DNA of 64,000 nucleotides, taken from Pseudomonas sp. RSB 5.4 (GTDB lineage: Bacteria > Pseudomonadota > Gammaproteobacteria > Pseudomonadales > Pseudomonadaceae). The translations under genes were made by a program, and so were the position numbers. Positions 1 through 8,163 of the stretch are shown here, piece after piece (the first letter of the stretch is position 1; the number at the start of each line of letters is the position of its first letter). The stretch spans positions 4,163,001-4,227,000 of the forward strand of contig NZ_CP146986.1 of assembly GCF_037126175.1 (NCBI RefSeq). The letters run 5' to 3'. The notes under the pieces are model-generated. The model made no database searches. It saw only the letters and a list, made by a program, of their open reading frames with translations, and was not told where the DNA came from.

Positions 1-600
1 GTCGGAAGCGGTACCGACACCAGCATCCACCAGCACCGGAATTTTCGCTTCTTCGAGGATGATCTGCAGGTTGTACGGGTTGCAGATCCCCAGACCGGAA
101 CCGATCAGACCGGCCAGCGGCATGACCGCGATGCAGCCGATTTCCGCCAGTTGCCGGGCGATGATCGGGTCATCACTGGTGTAAACCATCACGTCGAAGC
201 CTTCCTTGACCAGCGTTTCGGCGGCCTTGAGGGTTTCGATCACGTTGGGGAACAGGGTTTTCTGGTCGGCCAGCACTTCCAGCTTCACCAGGTTGTGACC
301 ATCGAGCAGCTCACGGGCCAGGCGGCAGGTGCGCACGGCTTCGATAGCGTCGTAGCAACCGGCGGTGTTCGGCAGGAAGGTGTAGCGATCCGGCGACAGC
401 ACGTCGAGCAGGTTCGGCTCGCCTTCGATCTGGCCCAGATTAGTGCGGCGCACGGCGAAGGTGACGATCTCGGCACCCGAGGCTTCGATGGCCTGACGGG
501 TTTCTTCCATGTCACGGTACTTGCCGGTACCGACCAGCAAACGCGACTGGTAAGTACGACCGGCCAGAACGAAAGGCTTGTCGCTACGAACGATGCTCAT
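1..600 (-). CDS. thiG: Thiazole synthase ThiG, 3' end cut by window edge
   Basis: ThiG builds the thiazole phosphate moiety of thiamin in the cytoplasm from 1-deoxyxylulose 5-phosphate, dehydroglycine and sulfur carried by ThiS thiocarboxylate. About 200 of the usual ~264 residues are visible. The start reads [20 protein letters not shown], followed by the family signature LLVGTGKY, the [16 protein letters not shown] strand, a [13 protein letters not shown] stretch with the Schiff-base lysine region, and late glycine-rich phosphate-binding motifs ([17 protein letters not shown]). The gene lies 60 bp downstream of thiS on the same strand, so the two are probably cotranscribed. The carboxy-terminal quarter lies beyond base 1. 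Confidence 0.96.
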   Translation of the reverse strand, partial: MSIVRSDKPFVLAGRTYQSRLLVGTGKYRDMEETRQAIEASGAEIVTFAVRRTNLGQIEGEPNLLDVLSPDRYTFLPNTAGCYDAIEAVRTCRLARELLDGHNLVKLEVLADQKTLFPNVIETLKAAETLVKEGFDVMVYTSDDPIIARQLAEIGCIAVMPLAGLIGSGLGICNPYNLQIILEEAKIPVLVDAGVGTASD

Positions 601-660
601 GGGGAATCCTCTTTAAGGGTGAGGGTCTTGCAGAATTCTGTGCCCTTGCGGACCCGGCGG

Positions 661-861
661 CTAGCCGCCGCCGATGGCGTGCACCACTTCGACGTTGTCG
701 CCGTCGTTGAGCACGGTGTCGGCATGCTGGCTGCGTGGAACGATGTCCAGATTGAGTTCGACTGCCACCCGGCGTCCGGTCAGTTCCAGGCGGGTGATCA
801 GGGCCGCAACGGTTTCACCGTCGGGCAGTTCAAGGGATTCGCCGTTCAACTGAATGCGCAT
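661..861 (-). CDS. thiS: Sulfur carrier protein ThiS
   Basis: A 66-residue beta-grasp (ubiquitin-like) protein that is adenylated and thiocarboxylated at its C terminus and donates sulfur to ThiG. It starts MRIQLNGESLELPDG and ends VEVVHAIGGG, the di-glycine tail on which the thiocarboxylate forms. An in-frame upstream start at 909 would add 16 residues (MIGLECHPLKMMAAWR) that do not belong to the fold, so the start at 861 is preferred. It precedes thiG on the same strand, the common thiS-thiG order. Confidence 0.93.
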   Translation of the reverse strand: MRIQLNGESLELPDGETVAALITRLELTGRRVAVELNLDIVPRSQHADTVLNDGDNVEVVHAIGGG

Positions 862-940
862 GCGCCAGGCCGCCATCATTTTTAGGGGGTGGCATTCTAG
901 CCCGATCATGACCTAAAGGTCAGCACCAAGCGTCAAGCGG

Positions 941-1312
941 TTACTGCAGGCGCCAGGCGGCCAGTCCAAGGCACAGCCAGCCGAGCAGAAACGCCAGACC
1001 GCCGAACGGGGTGATGATGCCGAGCTTGCTGATGCCGGTGGTGGTCAGCACATACAGACTGCCGGAGAACAACAGGATGCCGACGGCGAACGAGATACCG
1101 GCCCAGGTCACCAGCCGTCCCTGAATCTGCGTAGCCAGCAGCGCAACGCCGAACAGCGCCAGGGTGTGCACCAGTTGATAGGTCACACCGGTGTGGAAAA
1201 TCGCCAGATACTCGGGGGTCAGGCGGCTCTTCAGGCCATGAGCGGCGAAGGCGCCCAGGCCCACACCGGTAAAACCAAAGAAAGCGGCCAGCATCAGAAA
1301 GCCACGCAGCAT
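941..1312 (-). CDS. DUF423 family inner-membrane protein
   Basis: A 123-residue protein with four predicted hydrophobic segments: residues ~1-22, ~45-65, ~70-90 and ~97-120. The pattern LAAFFGFTGVGLGAFAAHGL near the N terminus and GGLAFLLGWLCLGLAAW near the C terminus is typical of DUF423 (YgdD-like) proteins, whose function is unknown. It lies between thiS and mtgA and is transcribed away from mtgA, so it probably has its own promoter in the ~75 bp gap. The family call is firm and no role can be inferred. Confidence 0.85.
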   Translation of the reverse strand: MLRGFLMLAAFFGFTGVGLGAFAAHGLKSRLTPEYLAIFHTGVTYQLVHTLALFGVALLATQIQGRLVTWAGISFAVGILLFSGSLYVLTTTGISKLGIITPFGGLAFLLGWLCLGLAAWRLQ

Positions 1313-1386
1313 GTGGAACTCCAGTCAGACTCGTTCGGCAGGGTCTGTATAATGGCCCGCTCTATCGGTTCGGCCAAGCCATCTCT

Positions 1387-2109
1387 ATGCTGCGTTCACT
1401 TTTGCGTCGTCTCACGAAGGCCCTGCTCTGGTTCGCGGGCGGCAGTGTATTGCTGGTGTTGCTGTTTCGCTTCGTGCCACCGCCGGGCACGGCGCTGATG
1501 GTCGAGCGCAAGATCGAATCCTGGGTCGACGGCGAGCCGATTGACCTGCAGCGTACCTGGAAGCCGTGGGACGAGATCTCCGACGACCTCAAGGTCGCGG
1601 TCATGGCCGGCGAAGACCAGAAATTTCCCGAGCACTGGGGTTTTGACTTCGGCGCGATCCAGGCTGCATTGGCCCACAACGAGCTCGGCGGTTCGATTCG
1701 CGGCGCCAGCACTTTGAGCCAGCAAGTCTCCAAGAACCTGTTTCTGTGGTCGGGCCGCAGTTATCTGCGCAAAGGCCTGGAGGCGTGGTTTACCGCGCTG
1801 ATCGAGGTGTTCTGGCCCAAGCAGCGGATTCTTGAGGTTTATCTGAACAGCGTCGAGTGGGACGACGGGGTGTTTGGTGCCGAAGCGGCGGCACGCCATC
1901 ACTTTGGCGTGAGCGCCAAGTCGTTATCGCGGCAGCAGGCGAGCTATCTGGCGGCGGTGCTGCCCAACCCGCGAGTGTGGAGCGCCAGCCATCCTACGGC
2001 TTATGTGTCACGCCGGGCCGGGTGGATTCGGCAGCAGATGAGCCAGTTGGGCGGGACCAGTTATCTGCTGGGGCTCAACGATTCGCGCCGGGCGCCTTGG
2101 GCCGAATAA
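1387..2109 (+). CDS. mtgA: Monofunctional peptidoglycan glycosyltransferase MtgA
   Basis: Glycosyltransferase family 51 enzyme that polymerises lipid II into glycan strands at the outer face of the inner membrane and lacks a transpeptidase domain. At 240 residues it has the family's usual length. A single N-terminal membrane anchor (ALLWFAGGSVLLVLLFRFV, ~residues 14-33) precedes the GT51 domain. The catalytic glutamate motif VMAGEDQKFPEHWGFD (~residues 74-89), the GASTLSQQVSKNLFL motif and the RKGLEAW and LEVYLNSVEWDDGVFGAEAAARHHF motifs are all present. It converges on rpoH, with a shared terminator hairpin between them. Confidence 0.96.
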   Translation: MLRSLLRRLTKALLWFAGGSVLLVLLFRFVPPPGTALMVERKIESWVDGEPIDLQRTWKPWDEISDDLKVAVMAGEDQKFPEHWGFDFGAIQAALAHNELGGSIRGASTLSQQVSKNLFLWSGRSYLRKGLEAWFTALIEVFWPKQRILEVYLNSVEWDDGVFGAEAAARHHFGVSAKSLSRQQASYLAAVLPNPRVWSASHPTAYVSRRAGWIRQQMSQLGGTSYLLGLNDSRRAPWAE

Positions 2110-2123
2110 CGCAGAAGATCTCC

Positions 2124-2213
2124 TGTGGGAGCGGGCTTGCTCGCGAAAGCGGTGTGTCAGCTTGCATTGATGTCACTGATAAACCGCATTCGCGAGCAGG
2201 CTCACTCCTACAG
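2124..2213. repeat. REP doublet, GTGGGAGCGGGCTTGCTCGCGAA family
   Basis: Two inverted copies of a Pseudomonas REP palindrome face each other: TGTGGGAGCGGGCTTGCTCG at the left end and a diverged reverse copy (TTCGCGAGCAGGCTCACTCC) at the right, about 40 bp apart. This is a REPIN-like arrangement just after mtgA. Confidence 0.85.
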
Positions 2214-2236
2214 GAATTTGTGTTGAGCCAGAAACG

Positions 2237-2273
2237 AAAACGCCCCGATCATCGCTGATCGGGGCGTTTTTTA
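2237..2273. terminator. Bidirectional intrinsic terminator between mtgA and rpoH
   Basis: The arms AAAACGCCCCGATC and GATCGGGGCGTTTT form a 14-bp stem around a 6-base loop. It has T-runs on the + strand and A-runs that read as T on the minus strand, so it can end both the convergent mtgA and rpoH transcripts. Confidence 0.9.
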
Positions 2274-2288
2274 TTGCCTGAGCGCCGG

Positions 2289-3143
2289 TTATGCGGCGAT
2301 CGACAACTTGAGCTTGTTCATCGCGCTCTTCTCGAGCTGACGGATTCGCTCGGCCGACACGTTGTACTTCTGCGCCAGGTCGTGCAGCGTGGCTTTCTCT
2401 TCTGCCAGCCAGCGCTGGTAGAGGATGTCGCGGCTACGTTCGTCCAGCACTTCCAGCGCTTCGTGCAGGTTGTGGTTGGAGTTGTCGCTCCAGTCGGCAT
2501 CTTCCAGTTGACGCGCCGGGTCGTACCGGTGGTCTTCCAGGTAGTTGGCCGGCGACTGGAAAGCACTGTCGTCATCGGCTTCAGCAGCCGGATCGAAGGC
2601 CATGTCATGACCGGTCAGACGGCTTTCCATCTCGCGCACTTCACGTGGTTCGACGCCAAGGCTTTCCGCCACACGGTGGACTTCCTCGTTGTTCAGCCAC
2701 GCCAGACGTTTCTTCTGGCTGCGCAGGTTGAAGAACAGCTTGCGCTGGGCCTTGGTGGTCGCGACTTTCACAATGCGCCAGTTGCGCAGGATGAACTCGT
2801 GAATTTCCGCCTTGATCCAGTGCACGGCGAACGACACCAGACGCACACCCATTTCCGGGTTGAAGCGCTTCACGGCCTTCATCAGGCCGACGTTGCCTTC
2901 CTGGATCAGGTCGGCCTGAGCCAGACCGTAGCCGGAATAGCTACGGGCAATGTGTACGACAAAACGCAGGTGGGCGAGCACCATCTGCCGAGCCGCCCCC
3001 AAATCCTGCTCATAGTAGAGACTCTCGGCCAGTTCACGCTCCTGCTCCGGCGTCAGCAATGGAATGCTGTTGACGGTGTGCACATAGGCTTCCAGGTTCG
3101 CACCCGGAACCAACGCATACGCAGGTTGCAAAGAATTGGTCAT
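2289..3143 (-). CDS. rpoH: RNA polymerase sigma-32 factor RpoH
   Basis: Heat-shock sigma factor, 284 residues, the normal length. Region 2 ([61 protein letters not shown]) lies at about residues 53-130. The sigma-32-specific RpoH box follows ([16 protein letters not shown]). Region 4 helix-turn-helix is at the end ([28 protein letters not shown]). The start [20 protein letters not shown] at 3143 has the purine-rich GGGAGG stretch upstream; a longer reading to 3215 would run through the promoter region and is rejected. It lies 115 bp downstream of ftsX on the same strand, as in other pseudomonads, with its own promoter candidate. Confidence 0.97.
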   Translation of the reverse strand: MTNSLQPAYALVPGANLEAYVHTVNSIPLLTPEQERELAESLYYEQDLGAARQMVLAHLRFVVHIARSYSGYGLAQADLIQEGNVGLMKAVKRFNPEMGVRLVSFAVHWIKAEIHEFILRNWRIVKVATTKAQRKLFFNLRSQKKRLAWLNNEEVHRVAESLGVEPREVREMESRLTGHDMAFDPAAEADDDSAFQSPANYLEDHRYDPARQLEDADWSDNSNHNLHEALEVLDERSRDILYQRWLAEEKATLHDLAQKYNVSAERIRQLEKSAMNKLKLSIAA

Positions 3144-3192
3144 GCGAAAAAACCTCCCACTTACATACTCGTGCCTCTCGGCACTGCGAAAA

Positions 3193-3220
3193 ATTGACCG
3201 GGAATTCAAGTACAAGTTCC
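3193..3220 (-). promoter_or_regulatory. Candidate AlgU/sigma-E-type promoter of rpoH
   Basis: On the minus strand GGAACTT (3220-3214) is followed after exactly 16 bases by TCAAT (3197-3193), close to the sigma-E/AlgU pattern GAACTT-N16-TCnnA. The fifth base is T where the consensus has A. It would place transcription start roughly 45 bases before the rpoH ATG. Control of rpoH by AlgU is known in P. aeruginosa; the site here is inferred from the motif. Confidence 0.5.
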
Positions 3221-3258
3221 CAAAAAAACCGCGAGGTCAATCACGCGCAAAAAAGATT

Positions 3259-4284
3259 CTACTTCGGCGCCAGCTCCCTGAGATGACGTGCGACTGCAAT
3301 CCATGCACCGATATAACCCAACAGCACCGCGCCAAGCAAGAGCGACAGACCGTCGGCAACTGGCACTCCGGCCAGCGCGAAATCACTGCCGTACAAGCCG
3401 GCCAGTCCAACCACCGCGTCGTTCAGCCAGTTTAGGCCGAACGCCAGCACTCCCCAGGACAGAACACCCGCACCGAAGCCATACAACGCGCCCATATAAA
3501 GAAAGGGACGACGTACATAGCTGTCAGTGCCGCCGACGAGTTTAATCACTTCTATCTCTGTGCGGCGGTTTTCAATATGAAGACGAATGGTATTGCCTAT
3601 CACCAAAAGTAATGCAGAAACCAGCAGCACCGTCAGACCGAAGACAAAACGATCACCGAGCTTGAGGATAGCGGCCAGACGCTCGACCCAGACTAGATCA
3701 AGTTGCGCCTGTTGTACCTTCGGCAGCTCGGAAAGTTTTTGTCTTAATGCTTCCAGCGTCGGCTTGTCGACTTCCTTCGGGGTCACCAGCACCACGCCCG
3801 GCAGCGGGTTTTCCGGCAGCTCGCGCAGGGCCTCGCCCAAACCGGACTGCTGCTGGAACTCCTCCAGCGCCTGATCACGGCCGACATATTCGGCATCAGC
3901 AACGCCGGGCATGCCTTTGATCTGCTCGCGCAACGCCTCACCCTGCGCGGGCGTGGCATCCAGCTGCAGGTACAGCGAAATCTGCGCCGCACGCTGCCAC
4001 GAACCGCCGAGACGCTCGACGTTGTTGATCAGCAGCGACAGGCCCATCGGCAGGCTCAACGCCACGGCCATCACCATGCAGGTGAAAAAGCTGCCGATCG
4101 GCTGCTTGCCGAGGCGACGCAGGCTGTCGAGCAGGCTCGCGCGGTGACTTTCGATCCACGAACGCAACAGCGTGGAAAAGTCCGGGCCGTCGTCATCGTC
4201 GTGCTTTTTCTTCTTTGGCGGCTGCGGGTCGGCGGCTTTCGGGGCCACGCGCTCGGAAACCTTCGGACTGCGTGTCGCACTCAT
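3259..4284 (-). CDS. ftsX: Cell division protein FtsX
   Basis: Membrane partner of FtsE in the divisome complex that controls septal peptidoglycan hydrolases. At 341 residues it has an N-terminal cytoplasmic charged tail with the run PQPPKKKKHDDDDGP, TM1 at ~70-90, a periplasmic domain (~90-215) and three more membrane segments (~218-238, ~268-290, ~310-330) that make up the FtsX-type permease fold (DRFVFGLTVLLVSALLLVIGNTIRL). Its start overlaps the ftsE stop by four bases, so translation is coupled. It is the last gene of the ftsY-ftsE-ftsX operon. Confidence 0.96.
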   Translation of the reverse strand: MSATRSPKVSERVAPKAADPQPPKKKKHDDDDGPDFSTLLRSWIESHRASLLDSLRRLGKQPIGSFFTCMVMAVALSLPMGLSLLINNVERLGGSWQRAAQISLYLQLDATPAQGEALREQIKGMPGVADAEYVGRDQALEEFQQQSGLGEALRELPENPLPGVVLVTPKEVDKPTLEALRQKLSELPKVQQAQLDLVWVERLAAILKLGDRFVFGLTVLLVSALLLVIGNTIRLHIENRRTEIEVIKLVGGTDSYVRRPFLYMGALYGFGAGVLSWGVLAFGLNWLNDAVVGLAGLYGSDFALAGVPVADGLSLLLGAVLLGYIGAWIAVARHLRELAPK

Positions 4285-4952
4285 ACGCCGGCCTCCCCGT
4301 CTCCGATCAATCGGCCGCGCTGCAAGGTCAGCATGCGGTGGCGCATACGCGCAATCAGGGCCAGATCGTGACTGGCGATCAGCACGCTGGTGCCCAGCCG
4401 ATTGATGTCTTCGAACACGCCCATGATCTCGGCCGCCAGACGCGGGTCGAGGTTACCGGTAGGTTCGTCCGCCAGCAGCAGGGCCGGACGGTGCACGATG
4501 GCGCGAGCGATGCCGACGCGCTGTTGCTGACCGGTGGACAGGTCGCCCGGGTACAGATCGGTTTTATCCGACAGCGCCACGCGCTCCAGCGCCGAATCGA
4601 CGCGCTTGGCGATTTCGGCCTTGGACAAGCCGAGAATCTGCAGCGGCAGCGCGACGTTGTTGAACACCGTGCGATCGAACAGCAACTGGTGATTCTGGAA
4701 CACCACGCCGATCTGGCGACGCAGGAACGGAATCTGCGCGTTGCTGATGGTGCTCAGATCCTGCCCGGCCAGCAGCAGTTTGCCGCTGGTCGGACGCTCC
4801 ATCGCCAGCAACAGGCGCAACAGCGTGGACTTACCGGCACCGGAGTGACCGGTGACAAACAGAAACTCGCCACGACGGACTCGAAAGCTCAGCTCATGCA
4901 AGCCGACGTGACCGTTCGGGTAGCGTTTACCGACCTGTTCGAAACGAATCAT
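4281..4952 (-). CDS. ftsE: Cell division ATP-binding protein FtsE
   Basis: ABC-type ATPase of 223 residues that energises FtsX in septal wall splitting. Visible motifs are Walker A GHSGAGKST (~residues 35-43), the signature LSTGQQQRVGIARAI with Walker B LLLADEPTGNLD (~155-166), and the switch histidine in VLIASHDLALI. The helical-domain Q-loop VVFQNHQLLFDRTVFNNVALPL is typical of FtsE. It overlaps ftsY upstream and ftsX downstream by four bases each. Confidence 0.97.
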   Translation of the reverse strand: MIRFEQVGKRYPNGHVGLHELSFRVRRGEFLFVTGHSGAGKSTLLRLLLAMERPTSGKLLLAGQDLSTISNAQIPFLRRQIGVVFQNHQLLFDRTVFNNVALPLQILGLSKAEIAKRVDSALERVALSDKTDLYPGDLSTGQQQRVGIARAIVHRPALLLADEPTGNLDPRLAAEIMGVFEDINRLGTSVLIASHDLALIARMRHRMLTLQRGRLIGDGEAGV

Positions 4953-6463
4953 GAACGCTCCCGCTCGGCAAACAGTGCCTGGACAAAGGGTTCGGCTTCA
5001 AAGGTACGCAGATCGTCGATGCCTTCACCGACGCCGATGTAGCGGATCGGCAGGCCAAACTGCTTGGCCAGGGCGAAAATCACCCCGCCCTTGGCGGTAC
5101 CGTCGAGCTTGGTCAGCGCCAGGCCGGTCAGTTCGACGGTCTGGTTGAATTGCTTGGCCTGGTTGATCGCGTTCTGACCGGTGCCGGCATCGAGCACCAG
5201 CAGCACTTCGTGCGGCGCGTCGGCGTCGAGCTTGCCGATCACCCGGCGAACTTTCTTCAGCTCTTCCATCAGGTTGTCTTTGGTGTGCAGACGACCGGCG
5301 GTGTCGGCGATCAGCACGTCGATGCCACGGGCCTTGGCGGCCTGCACGGCGTCGAAGATCACCGACGCAGAGTCGGCGCCGGTGTGCTGGGCGATCACCG
5401 GGATCTTGTTGCGCTCGCCCCAGACCTGCAACTGCTCAACGGCAGCGGCGCGGAAGGTGTCACCGGCGGCGAGCATGACTTTCTTGCCTTCCAGTTGCAG
5501 CTTCTTCGCCAGTTTGCCGATGGTGGTGGTCTTGCCAGCGCCATTGACGCCGACCACCAGAATCACGAACGGCTTGTTCTGCGAGGCAATTTTCAGCGGC
5601 TGCTCGACCGGCTTGAGCATCGCCGCCAGCTCGGCCTGCAACGACTTGTACAGCGCGTCGGCGTCGGCCAGTTCTTTGCGGGCGACCTTCTGGGTCAGGC
5701 GCTGAATGATCTGGGTGGTGGCTTCAACACCGACGTCGGCGGTCAGCAGCCGGGTTTCCAGCTCATCGAGCAGGTCGTCATCGATGGTTTTACGGCCGAG
5801 AAACAGGCTGGCCATGCCCTCGCCGATGCTGGCGCTGGTTTTCGACAGGCCTTGCTTGAGGCGGGCGAAGAAGCCGACTTTGGTTTCTTCGCTGCGCGGG
5901 GCTTCCACTGGCGTTTCAGCAACCACTTCCACCGGCACAACCGGAGCAGCGACGACCGGTGCAGGTGCAGGTGCAGGCTCGGGCTGCTGAACGACCGGCG
6001 AAACAGGGGCAACGAACACCGGGGCCACCGGCTCGGCAACAACCGGCGCAGGCTCGACAACCGGCTCAACCACTGGCGCCGGAGCGACCTCAGGGACGAA
6101 CGCGGCCGGCGCAGGAATCGGCGGCGTCACATGCGGCGCGGCCTCTTCGACCAAAGCCACCGGCTCTTCGGCCACCGGCAAGGTCAGCCACGGCTCGGCC
6201 GCCGGAGCCAGTGGCAGCTCAGCCGCCACCGGGGTTTCAGGTTCTGGCTCGGGCTCGACCGGTTGCAGCACCGGCTCGGCAATCGGCAGCACGATCGGCG
6301 CCGGCTCTTCTTCTATAACAGGCGCTGGCGTCGGAGCCGGCTCAGGAATCGCGGGCGGCTGTTCGACGACGGGTTCCTGCGGTTTCTTACGCAGCCATCC
6401 GAACAGGCTTTTCTTCTCGCCAGCCGCAGCTGGGGTCTTCTTGTCGTCGTTGGAACCAAACAT
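4949..6463 (-). CDS. ftsY: Signal recognition particle receptor FtsY
   Basis: SRP GTPase that docks ribosome-SRP complexes at the inner membrane. At 504 residues, about the first 190 form a low-complexity A/P/V/E-rich region (repeated motifs such as EPAPVVEPVVEPAP) typical of the variable acidic membrane-binding A domain. The N domain follows (GFFARLKQGLSKTSASIGEGM). The G domain carries G1 GVNGAGKTTTIGKLA, the insertion-box lead DTFRAAAVEQL, G3 DTAGRLHT, and the TKLDGTAKGG and GVGEGIDDL motifs. First gene of ftsYEX; 344 bp separate it from the divergent peptidase genes. Confidence 0.97.
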   Translation of the reverse strand: MFGSNDDKKTPAAAGEKKSLFGWLRKKPQEPVVEQPPAIPEPAPTPAPVIEEEPAPIVLPIAEPVLQPVEPEPEPETPVAAELPLAPAAEPWLTLPVAEEPVALVEEAAPHVTPPIPAPAAFVPEVAPAPVVEPVVEPAPVVAEPVAPVFVAPVSPVVQQPEPAPAPAPVVAAPVVPVEVVAETPVEAPRSEETKVGFFARLKQGLSKTSASIGEGMASLFLGRKTIDDDLLDELETRLLTADVGVEATTQIIQRLTQKVARKELADADALYKSLQAELAAMLKPVEQPLKIASQNKPFVILVVGVNGAGKTTTIGKLAKKLQLEGKKVMLAAGDTFRAAAVEQLQVWGERNKIPVIAQHTGADSASVIFDAVQAAKARGIDVLIADTAGRLHTKDNLMEELKKVRRVIGKLDADAPHEVLLVLDAGTGQNAINQAKQFNQTVELTGLALTKLDGTAKGGVIFALAKQFGLPIRYIGVGEGIDDLRTFEAEPFVQALFAERERS

Positions 6464-6807
6464 GGAGGACGGCTATCTCACGGTAGCGACGCGCCATAAG
6501 GGCGCCCCGGCAAATAAATATTCGATGCAGAACAGACTGTGTTTCATCCAGCTTGTTCACGCGCAACATTTTGTCGAGGCGCCAGCGGCACCCCAAAGAT
6601 TCGTATTAACGAAGGACTAAACCGGCAAAATCGGCGAAAAAGCGAAGTCTAGTCGATAAACCGCAGCTTTCTGCCGCAAACCCATACAGCCGGTTCAGGC
6701 CTGAAAACCTGATAGGCGTGGTCGCCGGTAAAACGGATCAGTATCCTAGCACCCTCTCGCCCGCCGACGCTAAGACCAAGCGGGCAGCCCAACAGGTTAA
6801 AAAACGA
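6464..6807. promoter_or_regulatory. Divergent intergenic region between ftsY and the M16 genes
   Basis: 344 bases with no convincing gene. It must carry the promoters of both the ftsYEX operon and the M16 pair. A perfect 12-base palindrome, TTCAGGCCTGAA, sits at 6694-6705, 103 bases before the M16 start, and could be an operator. No strong sigma70 box stands out. Confidence 0.4.
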
Positions 6808-8163
6808 ATGAATGCTCTAGCCCGCCGCGCTGCAGGCCTGCTGTTCAGCACAGTCTGCCTGCCCCTTTCGGCCCTGGCGGCCGACCCGCAACCGACCCAC
6901 GAATTCACCCTCGACAATGGCCTGAAGGTCGTCGTGCGCGAAGACCATCGCGCGCCGGTGGTGGTGTCGCAGGTCTGGTACAAGGTCGGTTCCAGCTACG
7001 AAACCCCGGGCCAGACCGGCCTGTCCCACGCGCTCGAGCACATGATGTTCAAGGGCAGCGAGAAAGTCGGCCCCGGCGAAGCCTCGTTGATCCTGCGAGA
7101 TCTGGGTGCCGAGGAAAACGCCTTCACCAGCGACGATTTCACCGCCTATTACCAGGTGCTCGCCCGCGACCGCCTGGGCGTAGCGTTCGAACTGGAAGCC
7201 GACCGCATGGCCAATCTGCGCCTGCCGGCCGACGAGTTCGCCAAGGAAATCGAAGTCATCAAGGAAGAGCGTCGCCTGCGCACCGACGACAAGCCGATGT
7301 CCAAAGCCTACGAGCGCTACAAGGCGATGGCTTACCCGGCCAGCGGCTACCACACGCCGACCATCGGCTGGATGGCGGACCTGGACCGGATGAAAGTCGA
7401 GGAGCTGCGCCACTGGTATCAGTCCTGGTATGTGCCGAACAACGCCACGCTGGTGGTGGTCGGCGACGTCACCCCTGATGAGGTGAAAACCCTCGCCCAG
7501 CGCTATTTCGGGCCGATTGCCAAGCGCGACGTGCCGCCAGCGAAGAAACCGCTGGAACTGGCCGAGCCGGGTGAGCGCCAGATCACCCTGCATGTGCAGA
7601 CTCAACTGCCCAGCCTTATGCTCGGTTTCAACGTGCCCAGCATCGCCACCGCTGAAGACAAGCGCTCGGTCAACGCCCTGCGCCTGATCTCGGCGCTGCT
7701 CGACGGCGGCTACAGCGGGCGTATCCCGACGCAACTGGAGCGCGGCGAAGAGCTGGTCTCCGGCGGTTCGTCGAGCTACGACGCCTACACCCGTGGCGAC
7801 AGCCTGTTCACCCTGTCGGCGACGCCGAACACGCAGAAGAACAAGACCATGGCGCAAGCTGAAGCCGGTCTGTGGAAACTGCTGGAACAGCTGAAAACCA
7901 CCGCACCGTCCGCCGAAGAACTGGAGCGCGTGCGTGCGCAAGTGATCGCCGGTCTGGTGTTCGAACGTGACTCGATCACCAGCCAGGCCACCGCCATCGG
8001 CCAGCTGGAAACGGTCGGTCTGTCGTGGAAGTTGATGGACACCGAACTCGCCGATCTGGAAAGCGTGACCCCGCAAGACATCCAGAACGCCGCCAAGCTG
8101 TATTTCACCCGCGAACGTCTCAGCGTCGCCCATGTCCTGCCACTGGAGACGACTCATGAGTGA
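6808..8163 (+). CDS. M16 family zinc metallopeptidase, catalytic subunit
   Basis: A 451-residue exported peptidase. The start at 6808 (MNALARRAAGLLFSTVCLPL, cleavage likely after ALA) gives a clear Sec signal peptide; an earlier start at 6718 would bury it. The inverted zinc-binding motif HALEH (residues 74-78, pattern HxxEH) is intact, with a downstream glutamate (FELEADRM) as third ligand. The C-terminal M16 domain ends LPLETTHE. The next gene overlaps by eight bases and encodes a non-catalytic M16 partner, so the two probably form a periplasmic heterodimer. Substrate unknown; PqqL-like processing proteases are the nearest functional analogue. Confidence 0.92.
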   Translation: MNALARRAAGLLFSTVCLPLSALAADPQPTHEFTLDNGLKVVVREDHRAPVVVSQVWYKVGSSYETPGQTGLSHALEHMMFKGSEKVGPGEASLILRDLGAEENAFTSDDFTAYYQVLARDRLGVAFELEADRMANLRLPADEFAKEIEVIKEERRLRTDDKPMSKAYERYKAMAYPASGYHTPTIGWMADLDRMKVEELRHWYQSWYVPNNATLVVVGDVTPDEVKTLAQRYFGPIAKRDVPPAKKPLELAEPGERQITLHVQTQLPSLMLGFNVPSIATAEDKRSVNALRLISALLDGGYSGRIPTQLERGEELVSGGSSSYDAYTRGDSLFTLSATPNTQKNKTMAQAEAGLWKLLEQLKTTAPSAEELERVRAQVIAGLVFERDSITSQATAIGQLETVGLSWKLMDTELADLESVTPQDIQNAAKLYFTRERLSVAHVLPLETTHE

